Shown: piece by piece, positions 46,627 through 57,000 of the stretch | How the letters are laid out: every line of letters starts with the position of its first letter | Position numbering within the stretch: the first letter of the stretch is position 1 | Assembly: GCF_003030305.1 (NCBI RefSeq) | Contig: NZ_CP023676.1 | Location: forward strand, 620,001 to 684,000 | Source of the DNA: Cutibacterium acnes | GTDB lineage: Bacteria; Actinomycetota; Actinomycetes; Propionibacteriales; Propionibacteriaceae | Reading direction: 5' to 3' | Length of the DNA: 64,000 nucleotides | Position numbers and translations under genes: made by a program | Notes under the pieces: model-generated | Databases searched by the model: none | What the model saw: only the letters and a program-made list of their open reading frames with translations | What the model was told of the DNA's origin: nothing

Positions 46627-48797
46627 AAGGTGTGCGTCTGGCGTTGCGATTGAGCCGTGGGGCGGGTCGTCATGAGCGGGTGCGATCGTTGGTCATGATT
46701 GTCGGTGTGGCCTTGGCCACACTCGGGTTAGCGGTGGGTGTCACCCTGCCTCGCGTCACCGCTCAGCAGCAGGAAGTGCGTGACGCGCGTACCCCCATCC
46801 TTGCTCCGGATGAGCCTGCTGACGGGCATACCGGTTTCAAGGTGCAGGAATTACAGGTCGACGGTACGCCCTGGACGAGTTTCGTGGTGAACCACCCTGC
46901 TGACCGCCTACCCCCAGGACTAAAGCACTGGCCCCAACCTGGTCACACCATCGTGTCCCCGCGTCTGAAGTCGTTGATGGACGCCGGGGTCGTGAACATC
47001 TCTAGCTTAGGCACAATCGATCCGGTGGTGGTGGATCGGGCTGCTTTGGCTTCACCCGATGAACTGTTCTCGATTACGACCACCTCCGATCAGGCTGGTT
47101 GCCGCGAGCTGAAGGCCTTCGGCTTGACCAGAATCGGTGATTCTGGGGTGTCGTCGCGTACCGTGTGGATCGAGGTGATCGGACTGGTGGCGCTGCCGGC
47201 AGCCGTGTTGTTGTGGACGTCACTGAGCCTATCGGCTGCCTCGCGCCGCGACAGGTTCATGACGTTGGTGCGCATGGGATGCGACCCCGACTGGTGTGGC
47301 CAGGTCTTCGCCGTCGAGGTTTCTGGGACCGCTGGCCTAGGCGCTCTGCTCGGGTTGGCACTGTTCATTCCCGTTCAAAACGCCCATGGATCGAGTGGGA
47401 CGCTCGGGTTAACGTGGTGGCCCTGGCAGGCGAGGCTGAGATGGCCTGAGTGGCTCATCATCGTCGTCATCATGGTGATCGCGAGTGGCTGGTTGGCCCG
47501 TCGCGCCCTGCGAAGGCTGCTGGCTTCACGCCGCCCCCCGCGCCGCCGTGCCCGGCTTGGGACAGTGCGTCATCTGCTCGGGATCGTTGGTCTTCTCCTC
47601 GTGGTGGCTGCGATCGGTCTGGAGGGCTGGATCTGCCTGACGATGGCACTCGCCCACGACGGCCAGCGCCTGGGGGACCACGCCGCTGGATACATCATGG
47701 GCGCAGCGGTGTTTGGAACTCTCGGTGCCGTCATGTCAGCCCACCTCATCATCGTATGGTGTGCCGGCCGTGAACAGCTGAGACTGCCCACCCGTCTTGG
47801 GTTGACCCTGGCTCGGGCTCACTATCTAGATTCCGCTGCGATGGTGATCGCATTGACGATTATGGTCGGTCTAGCTGGATTTGGATCGGGATTCCTCGTT
47901 TCTGGCACCCACGATACTGCGGGGGACCCCCACCACGTCCTCGTCCAGGTCCCCTTCACCGACCGGACCGCCACCGAACAGCAAGCCCTCTGGCGCGTCA
48001 CCCGGCCCCGACGTATGATCTACACGGCTACCGACGGTCGTACCCTCGTCGCGGCCTCCTGCGCTGACTTGGCCGCCTTCGATCCCTATCCGCGATCCTG
48101 TCCCAGGACGCCGGCAACGAGGCGAGACGCGTCATCGACATGGACCTTTGGCCACGATAAACACACCACGGTTCGTACCATCAAGCCCGTCAGCCGCCTA
48201 CCCGTCACCTATGACGATGACGCCCTCCTCGCTCGCAACGATCCGAGACTGGCAGGTCTCACACCAGACATCCTGGAGTTCACCGCAGACTCCACAACTG
48301 GCGACCTCGATCGGCTTGTGGATCAACTCCACGGAGCTGCGCCGTCCTATGCGGCCTACGCCGGGGCCGAAAATCCCGACACTCTACAGGCGTTTATCCA
48401 ACAGCAGGGAATCGTGCGTAGCGGCCTGGCGGCCGGATTCCTGCTGATCCTAGTAGCATGTACTGCAGCTTTTGTCGAATTGCGCTGGGGAATGCGGCGT
48501 ACCATTGCCGTTCAACAAGCCGTGGGTACTCCCGCCCGTATCCTGCGAAGATCCTTCTTGATGCAGATGATCGTCACGATTCTGCCAGCCCAGACGATGT
48601 CACTGGTGGTTGGAGTTCTGGCTGGCTGGGCGATCAATGCCGCGATCGGATCGACCGACGCGAATCAATCCTTCGACCCCACCATTGCGGCGCTACCCGT
48701 CACTATGTGGGCGGTCAGTGTGCTTGCCATTATGGTCACTGCGTTTGCGACTGGTGCGCCTCGTTTTCAGCTATCGGCTGTGAGGGATACCACGTAG
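46623..48797 (+). CDS. FtsX/MacB-like ABC permease
   Basis: 724 residues from GTG 46623. An N-terminal membrane anchor (LVMIVGVALATLGLAVGVTL) is followed by an extracytoplasmic loop, several central membrane helices, a second large extracytoplasmic domain (about 47900-48420) and three C-terminal helices. The last helices, around MRRTIAVQQAVGTPARILRRSFLMQMIVTI, carry the FtsX-family pattern. Partner of the preceding ATPase by overlap. No sensor kinase or regulator is adjacent. Confidence 0.88.
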   Translation: MKGVRLALRLSRGAGRHERVRSLVMIVGVALATLGLAVGVTLPRVTAQQQEVRDARTPILAPDEPADGHTGFKVQELQVDGTPWTSFVVNHPADRLPPGLKHWPQPGHTIVSPRLKSLMDAGVVNISSLGTIDPVVVDRAALASPDELFSITTTSDQAGCRELKAFGLTRIGDSGVSSRTVWIEVIGLVALPAAVLLWTSLSLSAASRRDRFMTLVRMGCDPDWCGQVFAVEVSGTAGLGALLGLALFIPVQNAHGSSGTLGLTWWPWQARLRWPEWLIIVVIMVIASGWLARRALRRLLASRRPPRRRARLGTVRHLLGIVGLLLVVAAIGLEGWICLTMALAHDGQRLGDHAAGYIMGAAVFGTLGAVMSAHLIIVWCAGREQLRLPTRLGLTLARAHYLDSAAMVIALTIMVGLAGFGSGFLVSGTHDTAGDPHHVLVQVPFTDRTATEQQALWRVTRPRRMIYTATDGRTLVAASCADLAAFDPYPRSCPRTPATRRDASSTWTFGHDKHTTVRTIKPVSRLPVTYDDDALLARNDPRLAGLTPDILEFTADSTTGDLDRLVDQLHGAAPSYAAYAGAENPDTLQAFIQQQGIVRSGLAAGFLLILVACTAAFVELRWGMRRTIAVQQAVGTPARILRRSFLMQMIVTILPAQTMSLVVGVLAGWAINAAIGSTDANQSFDPTIAALPVTMWAVSVLAIMVTAFATGAPRFQLSAVRDTT

Positions 48798-49154
48798 ACA
48801 AGGAGCGATAGCCATGCGGTGCTCAAACTCCAGTACGGGGCAATTGCTGGTTGCCTGACGGAAGCGAAGGCGTCACGGTGTGAGAAGTGCCGGATGGCTT
48901 CGGGTGTGAAGCAGGGGGAGCCGTCAGCTGGCAACACCGTTCATCGGGGTGCCGTCCCTAATGACCTGATTAGTGCCGCCATTGTTGCGGCGGACTTTGA
49001 CGATCTCGAACTTTACCGGCTTGATATAGCAATGCATGAATCATCTTCTCGACGGAATACCGTGCCAGCTCACTGCGTTCAGGTGACGACATCGTGACGC
49101 CGAGATGGCAACATCCTGTCGGCAAGTGGTGTCGACGGGACTGTTGTAGGGATA
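48798..49154. other. Intergenic region, no supported gene
   Basis: 357 bases between the ABC permease and the zinc transporter genes. An AAGGAG box precedes an ATG at 48814 that opens only 14 codons (MRCSNSSTGQLLVA). The longer open frames on either strand lack start signals and resemble nothing. Possibly decayed sequence. Confidence 0.4.
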
Positions 49155-50009
49155 TCAGACGATTCGGCGGCTCCAGCCACGGCGCTGACGAATAGCTCCC
49201 AACCCTAGACACACGAGGTAAATGAGGAAGCTTACCGTCGTTACGTAGGGGCTAATAGGCAAGCCTGGCCCCAACGACAGCATGATTCCTCCGACGGCAG
49301 AGACCGTTGCAAACACGATAGATAGCAACGACATCGCCAATGGATGGGCCGTTACTTTGGCAGCAGCGGCCGTCGGAGTGATGAGCAGACTCAGTACCAG
49401 CAGGGCACCGACAAGCTGTACTGCCATAGCTGTAGTGAGGCCGAGCAGCAGCATGAAAACAATCGATAGGAACCGCATTGGGACCCCGCGCGCCTTGGCG
49501 GCTTCAGGATCCACTGAGGCGAAGAATAATGGTCTCCAGATAATACCCAGACACACTGCTACGAAGATCGCTACGACGACGAGGGTGCTCAATTCCGTGG
49601 TATCCACTGCGACGATCTGTCCTGTAAGTAGGCCGAATTTATTGGACGACCTGCCTTTGTACAGGCTCAAGAAGAGCACACCAATTCCCATGCCGAAAGG
49701 CAGCATGATGCCGATAGAGGCATTGCGTTCTGCTGCTTTGACACCCAGTAGTCCCAGGATGAGGGCAGCTACGAGGGATCCGACGACGGCGCCTTTGGTC
49801 ACCGATGCTCCGAAGAACAGGGCCACCGCAGCACCTGCGAAGGAAAGCTCCGACGTGCCGTGGATAGCGAAGGCTAGATCTCGAGCATGGATCATCGGGC
49901 CGATAAGGCCTGCAAGCACACCGAGGATGATCCCGGCAATGATCGATCCGCGGACTAGCGGCACCAATTGGCTGAAGCTGTCGAAATTGATAATTGTGGA
50001 GAAAACCAT
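49155..50009 (-). CDS. znuB: Metal ABC transporter permease (ZnuB-like)
   Basis: 284 residues, about eight membrane segments. ABC-3 family motifs: GPMIHARDLAFAIHGTSELSFAGAA, SSNKFGLLTGQIVAVD and LTTAMAVQLVGALLVLSLLITPTAAA. Imports zinc or manganese; zinc is favoured by the Zur-box-like site upstream of the operon. Last gene of the three-gene unit, 14 bases after the ATPase gene. Confidence 0.9.
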   Translation of the reverse strand: MVFSTIINFDSFSQLVPLVRGSIIAGIILGVLAGLIGPMIHARDLAFAIHGTSELSFAGAAVALFFGASVTKGAVVGSLVAALILGLLGVKAAERNASIGIMLPFGMGIGVLFLSLYKGRSSNKFGLLTGQIVAVDTTELSTLVVVAIFVAVCLGIIWRPLFFASVDPEAAKARGVPMRFLSIVFMLLLGLTTAMAVQLVGALLVLSLLITPTAAAAKVTAHPLAMSLLSIVFATVSAVGGIMLSLGPGLPISPYVTTVSFLIYLVCLGLGAIRQRRGWSRRIV

Positions 50010-50023
50010 GTCAGCCCATTTCC

Positions 50024-50827
50024 TCAGATTCGTCGGCCCGGGGCATGCAGGTGGGTCGAGCGCTCTTCGTCAGCAAGGACAATGATGCGATTACCGCGAT
50101 GGAACACCTCGACGTGGGACCCATACATTTCGCTGAGAACGTCCGATCGCAGCACCTCGTCGGGAGTGCCAACGCGAACCTTGCCGCCCGCGACGTAGAC
50201 CACCCGGTCGACGTAGGGCAGCACGGGGTTGATCTCGTGGGTGACGAAGAGCACCCCGAGGTTGCGGGTCCGGCGCGCATTGTCGATGAGTCGGGTGACC
50301 TCTTGCTGGTGGCGCAGGTCGAGGCTGGACAGCGGTTCGTCACACAGCAACAACTGAGGATTAGTAACGAGCGCCTGGGCGATACGCAATCTCTGCTGCT
50401 CACCACCCGACATCATCGTCAGCGGCGCATTAGCGAAGGCTGTGGCGCCGACTGAGGCGATGGCTTCGTCAATACGGCGCCGCCGCGACCGGCTAAACCA
50501 GCCGAACCCCCACTTGTGCCCGTCAATTCCCATCCCGACGAGGTCGCGCCCACGGATGGGAGCAGTCGTCTCGAGGGATCGTTGCTGAGGGACGTAGCCG
50601 ATATGGGTCGAACCGCGGCGCACCGGACGGCCAGCGACCATAGCGGTCCCGGCCGTTAGCGGAATCTGCCCTAACAGGACTCGTAACAGGGTGGTCTTAC
50701 CCACCCCGTTGGGGCCCAGAACGGCGATAAATTCGCCGGGTTCGACAATGAGATTGAGTCCCGACCACAGCACCCGGTTCCCGAAGGCGACCTTGGCGTC
50801 GGTGAGCCTGGCAGGCTCGATCCTCAT
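50024..50827 (-). CDS. znuC: Metal ABC transporter ATP-binding protein (ZnuC-like)
   Basis: About 267 residues from ATG 50827. Walker A VLGPNGVGKTTLLRVLLGQ, HIGYVPQQRSLETTAPIRGRDLVGMG (the Q-loop wording of metal ABC-3 ATPases), signature MMSGGEQQRLRIAQAL, Walker B LLLCDEPLSSLD and VTHEINPVL. Starts at GTG 50863 or TTG 50872 are also open; the TTG would overlap the znuA stop. Middle gene of the operon. Confidence 0.92.
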   Translation of the reverse strand: MRIEPARLTDAKVAFGNRVLWSGLNLIVEPGEFIAVLGPNGVGKTTLLRVLLGQIPLTAGTAMVAGRPVRRGSTHIGYVPQQRSLETTAPIRGRDLVGMGIDGHKWGFGWFSRSRRRRIDEAIASVGATAFANAPLTMMSGGEQQRLRIAQALVTNPQLLLCDEPLSSLDLRHQQEVTRLIDNARRTRNLGVLFVTHEINPVLPYVDRVVYVAGGKVRVGTPDEVLRSDVLSEMYGSHVEVFHRGNRIIVLADEERSTHLHAPGRRI

Positions 50828-50868
50828 CGTCGTCCCGGCGGTGTCAGAATGATGTGATGTCACGAGTG

Positions 50869-51786
50869 TCAAGCTAAGCCCTTGTCGATGGAGTCGATGG
50901 CCTTGCCAATGAAGTCTGGGTAGTTGTCGACGCCCTCCGGGAAGGTCTCCCAGACGCCGACCTCGTGGACGTTTGCTTTACTGGCAGCCTTCTGGAGGGC
51001 CTTGGTGACGTCGTCGCTGGTTTGGCCGTTGACGAGAAGGATGGAAGCTTTCTTCTGGGTCAGCAGGTCGGTGGTCTCGTGAACGACCTTGGTGGATGGA
51101 CCGGCCTCAGTTTCAGACTGTTCGACGAACTCGTCAGGGGTGATGTTCTTGATCTTCATGTCCTCAAGTAAGTAGCCGGCTACCGGCTCGGTGGCGATAG
51201 CGGTGCTATGTGGATGCTTTTTACCGACCTTGGTGGCACGGGCCTTGAGGTCGGTGAGCTTGGACTCGAAGTCCTTGAGGTTGGTTTCGAAGGTGGACTT
51301 GTTATCCGGCGAGGTCTTGACCAAATCAGACTCAACGACCTTGGCCACCTTGCGAACGCTATCGATCGAGTAGAAGACATGTTCGTTGAATTCCTTGTCG
51401 CCGGGTTTCTTGAGGCCAGAGGTCTCGACAGCGTCAATGAAGTCCGCCTGGGGACTGGTGCTCTTCACGAGTTTGGTAGCCCAGTCGTCATAGCCGCCGC
51501 CGTTAGTAATGGCGATCTTGGCTTTCGAGAAGGCGAGCTTGTCCTTGGCGGTGGCTTCGTAGTCGTGCGGGTCCTGATCGGGGCTGTCGATGATGGAGTG
51601 CACATTGACCTTGTCCCCGCCGATCGCCTGGGCGACCGAGCCCCAGACGTTAGTCGAAGCGACGACGTCAACCTTGTCAGAACTGGCGGACGGGCCGGAT
51701 CCCGAGTCCGGCCCGGAGTTGGAGCAGCCTGCCATTGCCAGAGCACAGGCGCTGAGAGTGGCAATGGCCAGAAGATGTCGATGCAT
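50869..51786 (-). CDS. znuA: Zinc/manganese ABC transporter substrate-binding lipoprotein
   Basis: 305 residues. Lipoprotein signal peptide with lipobox LAMAGC. The cluster A-I fold shows VDVVASTNVWGSVAQAIGGDKVNVHSIIDSPDQDPHDYEAT, with the metal His in DPHDYE, then NEHVFYSI and TAIATEPVAGYLLEDM. No His-rich loop, which many zinc binders have, so manganese is not excluded by the protein alone. Start ATG 51786 has AAAGGGA upstream. First gene of the unit. Confidence 0.92.
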   Translation of the reverse strand: MHRHLLAIATLSACALAMAGCSNSGPDSGSGPSASSDKVDVVASTNVWGSVAQAIGGDKVNVHSIIDSPDQDPHDYEATAKDKLAFSKAKIAITNGGGYDDWATKLVKSTSPQADFIDAVETSGLKKPGDKEFNEHVFYSIDSVRKVAKVVESDLVKTSPDNKSTFETNLKDFESKLTDLKARATKVGKKHPHSTAIATEPVAGYLLEDMKIKNITPDEFVEQSETEAGPSTKVVHETTDLLTQKKASILLVNGQTSDDVTKALQKAASKANVHEVGVWETFPEGVDNYPDFIGKAIDSIDKGLA

Positions 51787-51814
51787 GTGTGATGGTCCCT
51801 TTCCAGTACGCAAG

Positions 51815-51829
51815 TGATAACCATTGTCG
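51815..51829 (-). promoter_or_regulatory. Candidate Zur box
   Basis: Reading the minus strand, CGACAATGGTTATCA matches 13 of 15 positions of the palindromic Zur pattern TGAnAATnATTnTCA, 29 bases before the znuA ATG. Supports zinc-dependent repression of the transporter. Confidence 0.5.
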
Positions 51830-51904
51830 TATTCATGAAGCGCATCGGCAAGTCAGGGCGTCCAAAGAAGCCAGGATGACCAAGAAAATCGGTTATCTAC
51901 AGCC

Positions 51905-52456
51905 TTAGGCGAGGGTCGCAAGGACTTGCGAACTGGTCACGACGTCGATCTGAGGGGAATACAGATCCATGACGGTCAAGGCCGCCTCGTGGTTATCCGG
52001 TGCGGATCCGGCGCAGGCGTCAGACACAACTTTTACCCAAGCCCCAGCATCGGCGGCGGCCAAGGCTGTCGTGATGACGCAACAGTCGGTCGAAACGCCG
52101 GCTAGCAGGAGGTGGGGGTGTTCACCGGTCACGGCTGACAGCTGAGATCCCCACTTGCCGAAGGTGGCGACATCGATCGTCGGTCGTTCTGCCCATGGCT
52201 GAGCTTCATCGACAAGGTCGAATATCGGGTCATTTGCGGGACGGTCTGCAAAGGTCCAGCGGTCGAAGTAGTCACACCAAGATCCACAGCGAGTAGCCGT
52301 GGGAATCCAGCGCGTCACGATGGTTCGGCCATGGAAGGCAGCGACCATGCGATCTATCGGGTCGATGATAGTGGGGAAGGCAGGAGAGCCCCACGGGGAC
52401 GTGGGGGACGCGAAGATTGTCTGGGGGTCAATGACAATTAGCCACGTCTGGCTCAT
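51905..52456 (-). CDS. Isochorismatase-family cysteine hydrolase
   Basis: 183 residues. N-terminal LIVIDPQ supplies the catalytic Asp and LLAGVSTDCCVITTALAAADAG the nucleophilic cysteine before the conserved cis-peptide region. Family members hydrolyse amides such as nicotinamide, N-carbamoylsarcosine or peroxyureidoacrylate. Start ATG 52456 overlaps the stop of the nucleobase permease (ATGA), so a role in nucleobase or ureide breakdown is the best inference. The substrate is not determined. Confidence 0.85.
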   Translation of the reverse strand: MSQTWLIVIDPQTIFASPTSPWGSPAFPTIIDPIDRMVAAFHGRTIVTRWIPTATRCGSWCDYFDRWTFADRPANDPIFDLVDEAQPWAERPTIDVATFGKWGSQLSAVTGEHPHLLLAGVSTDCCVITTALAAADAGAWVKVVSDACAGSAPDNHEAALTVMDLYSPQIDVVTSSQVLATLA

Positions 52457-53916
52457 CGTGACTCCTGACGACGCACGGTGCCGCGCCGGGCGATGAGGGT
52501 AACAACATAGCCGAGGACGAGGGCCCCGAATACTCCAAGGTTGGCGTGGGCCCAATCACCTTCACGCCCACCCAATCCAATGGGCCCAAGCAGAAATCCC
52601 TGCCAGTCGTTCCAATTGACGCCCTCGTAGGTGTTGACGACCAATCCCCACCCGATGACGGTCACGATGACGAAGGTGATGATTGAGATGGGGTCGAAAT
52701 GACCGTAGCGCCCAGAGCCATTGAAGAGATCGGCCTCGTCGTAGGGACGGCGGCGCAGGGTGATATCGACCATCATGATGCCGGTCCATCCTGAGAGCGG
52801 CACACCCAGCGTCACCAAGAAGGACTGGAAGGGGGAGATAAAGTTCGGAGCCACGAAGACGACGTACAGGGTCCCGATGGTGAGAATCGTCCCGTCAATG
52901 AGAGAAGCTGCTGGGCGTGGGACTCGGATTCCCAGGGTGAGCAAGGTGAGTCCAGACGAATAGATGCCGTTGATGGCACCGGCCAACAGGGAGAGGATCG
53001 CAGCCAACAAGAACGGGATGAGGAACCACGTCGGCAGGATGGTTGCTAGCGCGCCAATGGGATCGGCCCCAATGGCGTCGGATAGATTTTTTGAGGATGC
53101 AGCTAAGAGCAATCCACCGGTAATGAGGATGACGAGCGGCAAAGAGGCCCCAAAGACATTCCAGAAGGCGATGGCGAACCCGGGAGATGTGCGCGACTGG
53201 TAACGTGACCAGTCGGCAGCGATATTCGTCCAGCCCAGCCCGGTGCCAGTCATGATGAGGGTGAGCGTGCCGACGAAGGCTGGGAAGGATGCCGCAGGCA
53301 AAGATGTTGCGGCGTGCCAGTCGATATGGCTGACCGCCATCACTAGATAAATCACGGTAAGGATACCGGTAATCCAGGTCAAAACGGCCTGCAACTTCAT
53401 GATGATGTGATAACCAGCCACAGCACCGCCGACAATGAGAAAGGCCACGATGATAGTGGCGCAGATCTTGACCGAGTTCCCGGAGCTCCAGCCCAGTCGG
53501 CGGAAGATCGTCGTCGTCGCTAAGACGGCTGTAATAGCGAGAGATGTTTCCCAACCAATCGAGGTCATCCAGGAGATGACCCCAAGGATCTTGTTGCCCT
53601 GGGTACCAAAGGCTGCCCGAGACAGCACCATCGTTGGTGCGGAGCCGCGTTTACCGGCGATCGCGATAATGCCGCAGAACCCGAAAGAGACGATGACGCC
53701 GACGAGGGTGGCGGCTATCGCCTGCCAGAAGGACACCCCGAATCCCAACATGAAGGCTCCATAGCTCATGCCAAAGACCGAGACATTTGAGGCGAACCAG
53801 GGAAGGAAAAGGTCCTGGGGCCGTGCGGTGCGCTGTGATTCTTTGACGATCTCGATTCCGGTTGTCTCGATGCCCTTGTGCGTCGTCGCATTCGTTTTGG
53901 TGGCGGTCTGCGTCAT
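52453..53916 (-). CDS. NCS1-family purine/cytosine permease
   Basis: 487 residues with about twelve membrane segments. Landmarks of the NCS1 family: QRTARPQDLFLPWFASNVSVFGMSYGAFMLG, RAAFGTQGNKILGVISWMTSIGWE and TNIAADWSRYQSRTS. Imports nucleobases or related compounds such as cytosine, hypoxanthine or allantoin. Divergent from putA and translationally coupled to the hydrolase gene. Confidence 0.92.
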   Translation of the reverse strand: MTQTATKTNATTHKGIETTGIEIVKESQRTARPQDLFLPWFASNVSVFGMSYGAFMLGFGVSFWQAIAATLVGVIVSFGFCGIIAIAGKRGSAPTMVLSRAAFGTQGNKILGVISWMTSIGWETSLAITAVLATTTIFRRLGWSSGNSVKICATIIVAFLIVGGAVAGYHIIMKLQAVLTWITGILTVIYLVMAVSHIDWHAATSLPAASFPAFVGTLTLIMTGTGLGWTNIAADWSRYQSRTSPGFAIAFWNVFGASLPLVILITGGLLLAASSKNLSDAIGADPIGALATILPTWFLIPFLLAAILSLLAGAINGIYSSGLTLLTLGIRVPRPAASLIDGTILTIGTLYVVFVAPNFISPFQSFLVTLGVPLSGWTGIMMVDITLRRRPYDEADLFNGSGRYGHFDPISIITFVIVTVIGWGLVVNTYEGVNWNDWQGFLLGPIGLGGREGDWAHANLGVFGALVLGYVVTLIARRGTVRRQESR

Positions 53917-54005
53917 GAGCTGTCCTCTCGAGGTATTCGCAGCGATATTCTTACATCGTTGGGCTGTGTACGTGCGTTGTTGTCTGCTCGGGCTACAGTC
54001 ATGTC

Positions 54006-57000
54006 ATGAGCATCGACGCTGATACTTGGGGCTCCCCATCCCCACGCCCTGCTGACCTGGCTGACGAGGCGGTTGACCAAGTCCACACCTGGTTACGAGA
54101 TGCCAACGGTGCATCGAAGCGACGGACAGATCGTGCACAGATCGCTGCGGGATTGCTCTCCGACGTGCTGTCCCACCCGGCTGGTCTGCCTTTCACTCTG
54201 GCCTTTATAGATCGGGTTGTCCGCCCTGAGGACGCTCGCACCGCAGCGGCGAATCTTGCGGAACTGGCAAAGGTGGATTGTTCTTTTCTGCCTGCTGCAC
54301 TGCAGGTGGCGGTGCGGGCAGGCGGACGAATGGCCCCCGTAGCTCCTAACGTCGTCGTCCCAGCTGCACGCCATGCCTTGCGGCAGCTGGTGGGCCATCT
54401 CGTCGTTGATGCGCGACCGGCACAGTTGACTCGCACCCTCAAAGCACTGCGGAGTGCGGGTGTCAGGCTTAACCTCAACCTCCTGGGCGAAGCTGTGTTG
54501 GGCGATCGCGAGGCGGCATCCCGCCTCGAAGGGACGATGGCTCTACTGGCCCGCGAGGATGTTGACTACGTCTCGATCAAGATTTCGGCTGTCGTCAACC
54601 AGCTCGACTTATGGGCTCACAAGGCGACGGTCGACGAGGTCGTTGAGCAGCTGCTGCCGCTGTACCACTTGGCTGAGAACTCCCCGAAGCCGAAGTTCAT
54701 CAACCTCGACATGGAGGAATATCACGACCTTGATCTGACAATGGAAGTCTTCCAGAAGCTCCTTGACCGCCCCGAATTGCGTCATGTGGAGGCTGGCATT
54801 GTCCTTCAGGCCTACCTGCCCGACTCGCTGTCCGCTCTGCAAGGTCTTGTTGAGTGGGCTGACCGTCGTACCGCTGCCGGTGGGGCGGGGATCAAAGTGC
54901 GGTTGGTCAAGGGCGCCAATCTCGCGATGGAGAAGGTAGATGCCGAGATTCACGGGTGGCAGCAGACCCCGTGGCCTTCCAAACTTGCCACTGACACCAA
55001 CTACAAACGAATTCTGGACTGGGCGCTGACTCCCGAACGTACCCATTCGGTGCGGTATGGCGTCGCTGGCCACAATCTCTTTGACATTGCACTGACGAAG
55101 CTGCTTTGTGAGCATCGTGGGGTTCGCGACCGGGTCGAATTCGAGATGCTGCTCGGCATGGCTCCTGACCAGGTTGAACGCATCGGAGCTGATGTTGGTG
55201 GGCTGCTGCTCTACACGCCGGTTGTCGATCCTGCCCACTTTGATGTGGCGATCAGCTATCTGGTACGTCGGCTAGAAGAGAATGCTGCTAGTGAAAACTT
55301 CATGTCGGCTATTTTTCAGCTCGGCCACGATTCCCAACTTTTCGCTCGCGAAGAGGCGAGGCTCCGCACTGCAGTGGCTGGGATTACTCGAGAAGTGCCG
55401 AAGCCTCGTCGTGAGCAAGAGCCTGATCGGGCGCCGGATCTTTCCAATGGGTTTGTCCAGTCCACTGACTCTGATCCCTCTCTGCCCAATATCCGCGTCT
55501 GGGCCGGTGAGGTTGCCGAGAAGATGAAGGGCTGTGAGCTGGGGGAGTCCACCCTGGCAAACAACCACCTCGACACCATTGCCGAGGTTAATGCCGTCAT
55601 TGCCACCGCCCTTGAGGCTCAACACTCCTGGGCTGGGCGTGGCGGGAACGCACGTGCCGAAATACTGCGCACGGTGACGCACGCTTTCGCTACTCGCCGG
55701 GGCGACCTTTTGGCAGTGGCCGGTGCTGAGACCGGCAAGATCCTGGCCGAAGGTGACGTCGAGGTTTCTGAGGCTATCGACTTTGCTGCTTGGTATGTCG
55801 ACCGAGCCGAGGAGCTCGAGGGCGTCGACGGTGCCCAGTTTGTGCCGCCACGAGTGACCGTCGTCACCCCGCCGTGGAACTTCGCCCTGTCTATTACCGC
55901 CGGATCCACCCTTGCCGCTCTGGCCGCCGGATCGTCAGTACTACTCAAGCCCGCTCCACAGGCCCGCCACTGTGCTGCCGTCATCTCTGAATGCCTGTGG
56001 GAGGCTGGGATCCCGCGGGACGTTCTGCAGCTCGTCGATGTTGAGGAAAATGAGGCTGGTAAACACCTGGTGAGCCACCCCGAGGTCGATCGGGTCATCC
56101 TCACGGGAGCTTGGGAAACGGCCAAGCTGTTCCGGTCGTGGCGTCATGACCTGCCAGTGCTGGCCGAGACTAGTGGCAAGAACTCCATTATCGTCACAGA
56201 GAACGCTGACTACGACTTGGCCGCAGCCGACATCATCAAGTCGGCTTTCGGCAATGCCGGACAGAAGTGCTCGGCAGCATCGCTCATTATCCTGGTGGGT
56301 CAGGCCTATCGGTCTCAGCGATTGCGCCACCAGATCCTTGACGCCGCCTCCTCAATTCGGGTGGGATCGCCGTCGGACCTGCGCTCCCAGATGGGTCCGC
56401 TTGCCGAGCCCGCCAGCGGCAAATTGCTCGATGGTTTGACGAAGCTTGACCCGGGCCAGGAATGGGCCCTGGAACCGGTGCGCATCGACGAGGAAGGCCG
56501 GTACTGGTCTCCCGGCGTGCGCAGTGGCATCAAACCGGGGGATCCGTACCACCTCACTGAGTACTTCGGCCCGATTACCGGAATTATGTACGCTCCTGAC
56601 TTAGCCACCGCTATCGCGTATCAGAACGGCACCGCTTTCGGTTTGACGGCCGGCCTGCACTCTCTGGACCCCGCCGAGATCGAGTTCTGGGCCGAGAGGG
56701 CCAATGCTGGAAACCTCTACGTCAACCGGAGCATCACGGGAGCCATCGTCGGTCGCCAACCCTTCGGTGGTTGGAAGCGTTCAGCGGTCGGTCCAGGTGC
56801 CAAGGCCGGTGGCTACCACTATTTACAGGTGTTGGGGACTTGGCGTCGAGCTGAGGTGTCGGCCCCGACTCCGGCAGACCGTCCCTGTGCTCTGGTCGAG
56901 CAGTTCGTCGGCCACATCGAGGGGTTGGTTACTCGTGACGAGCGTGCCTGGCTTCTTGACGCGGTCGCCCGCGATGCTCGCGAGTGGGATGAGTGGTTTG

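Noticed and set aside
48819-49097. 92-codon open frame considered as a possible zinc-free ribosomal protein paralogue near the zinc transporter
   Set aside because: The cysteine spacing and surrounding residues do not match L28, L31, L33 or S14, and the start lacks a ribosome-binding site.
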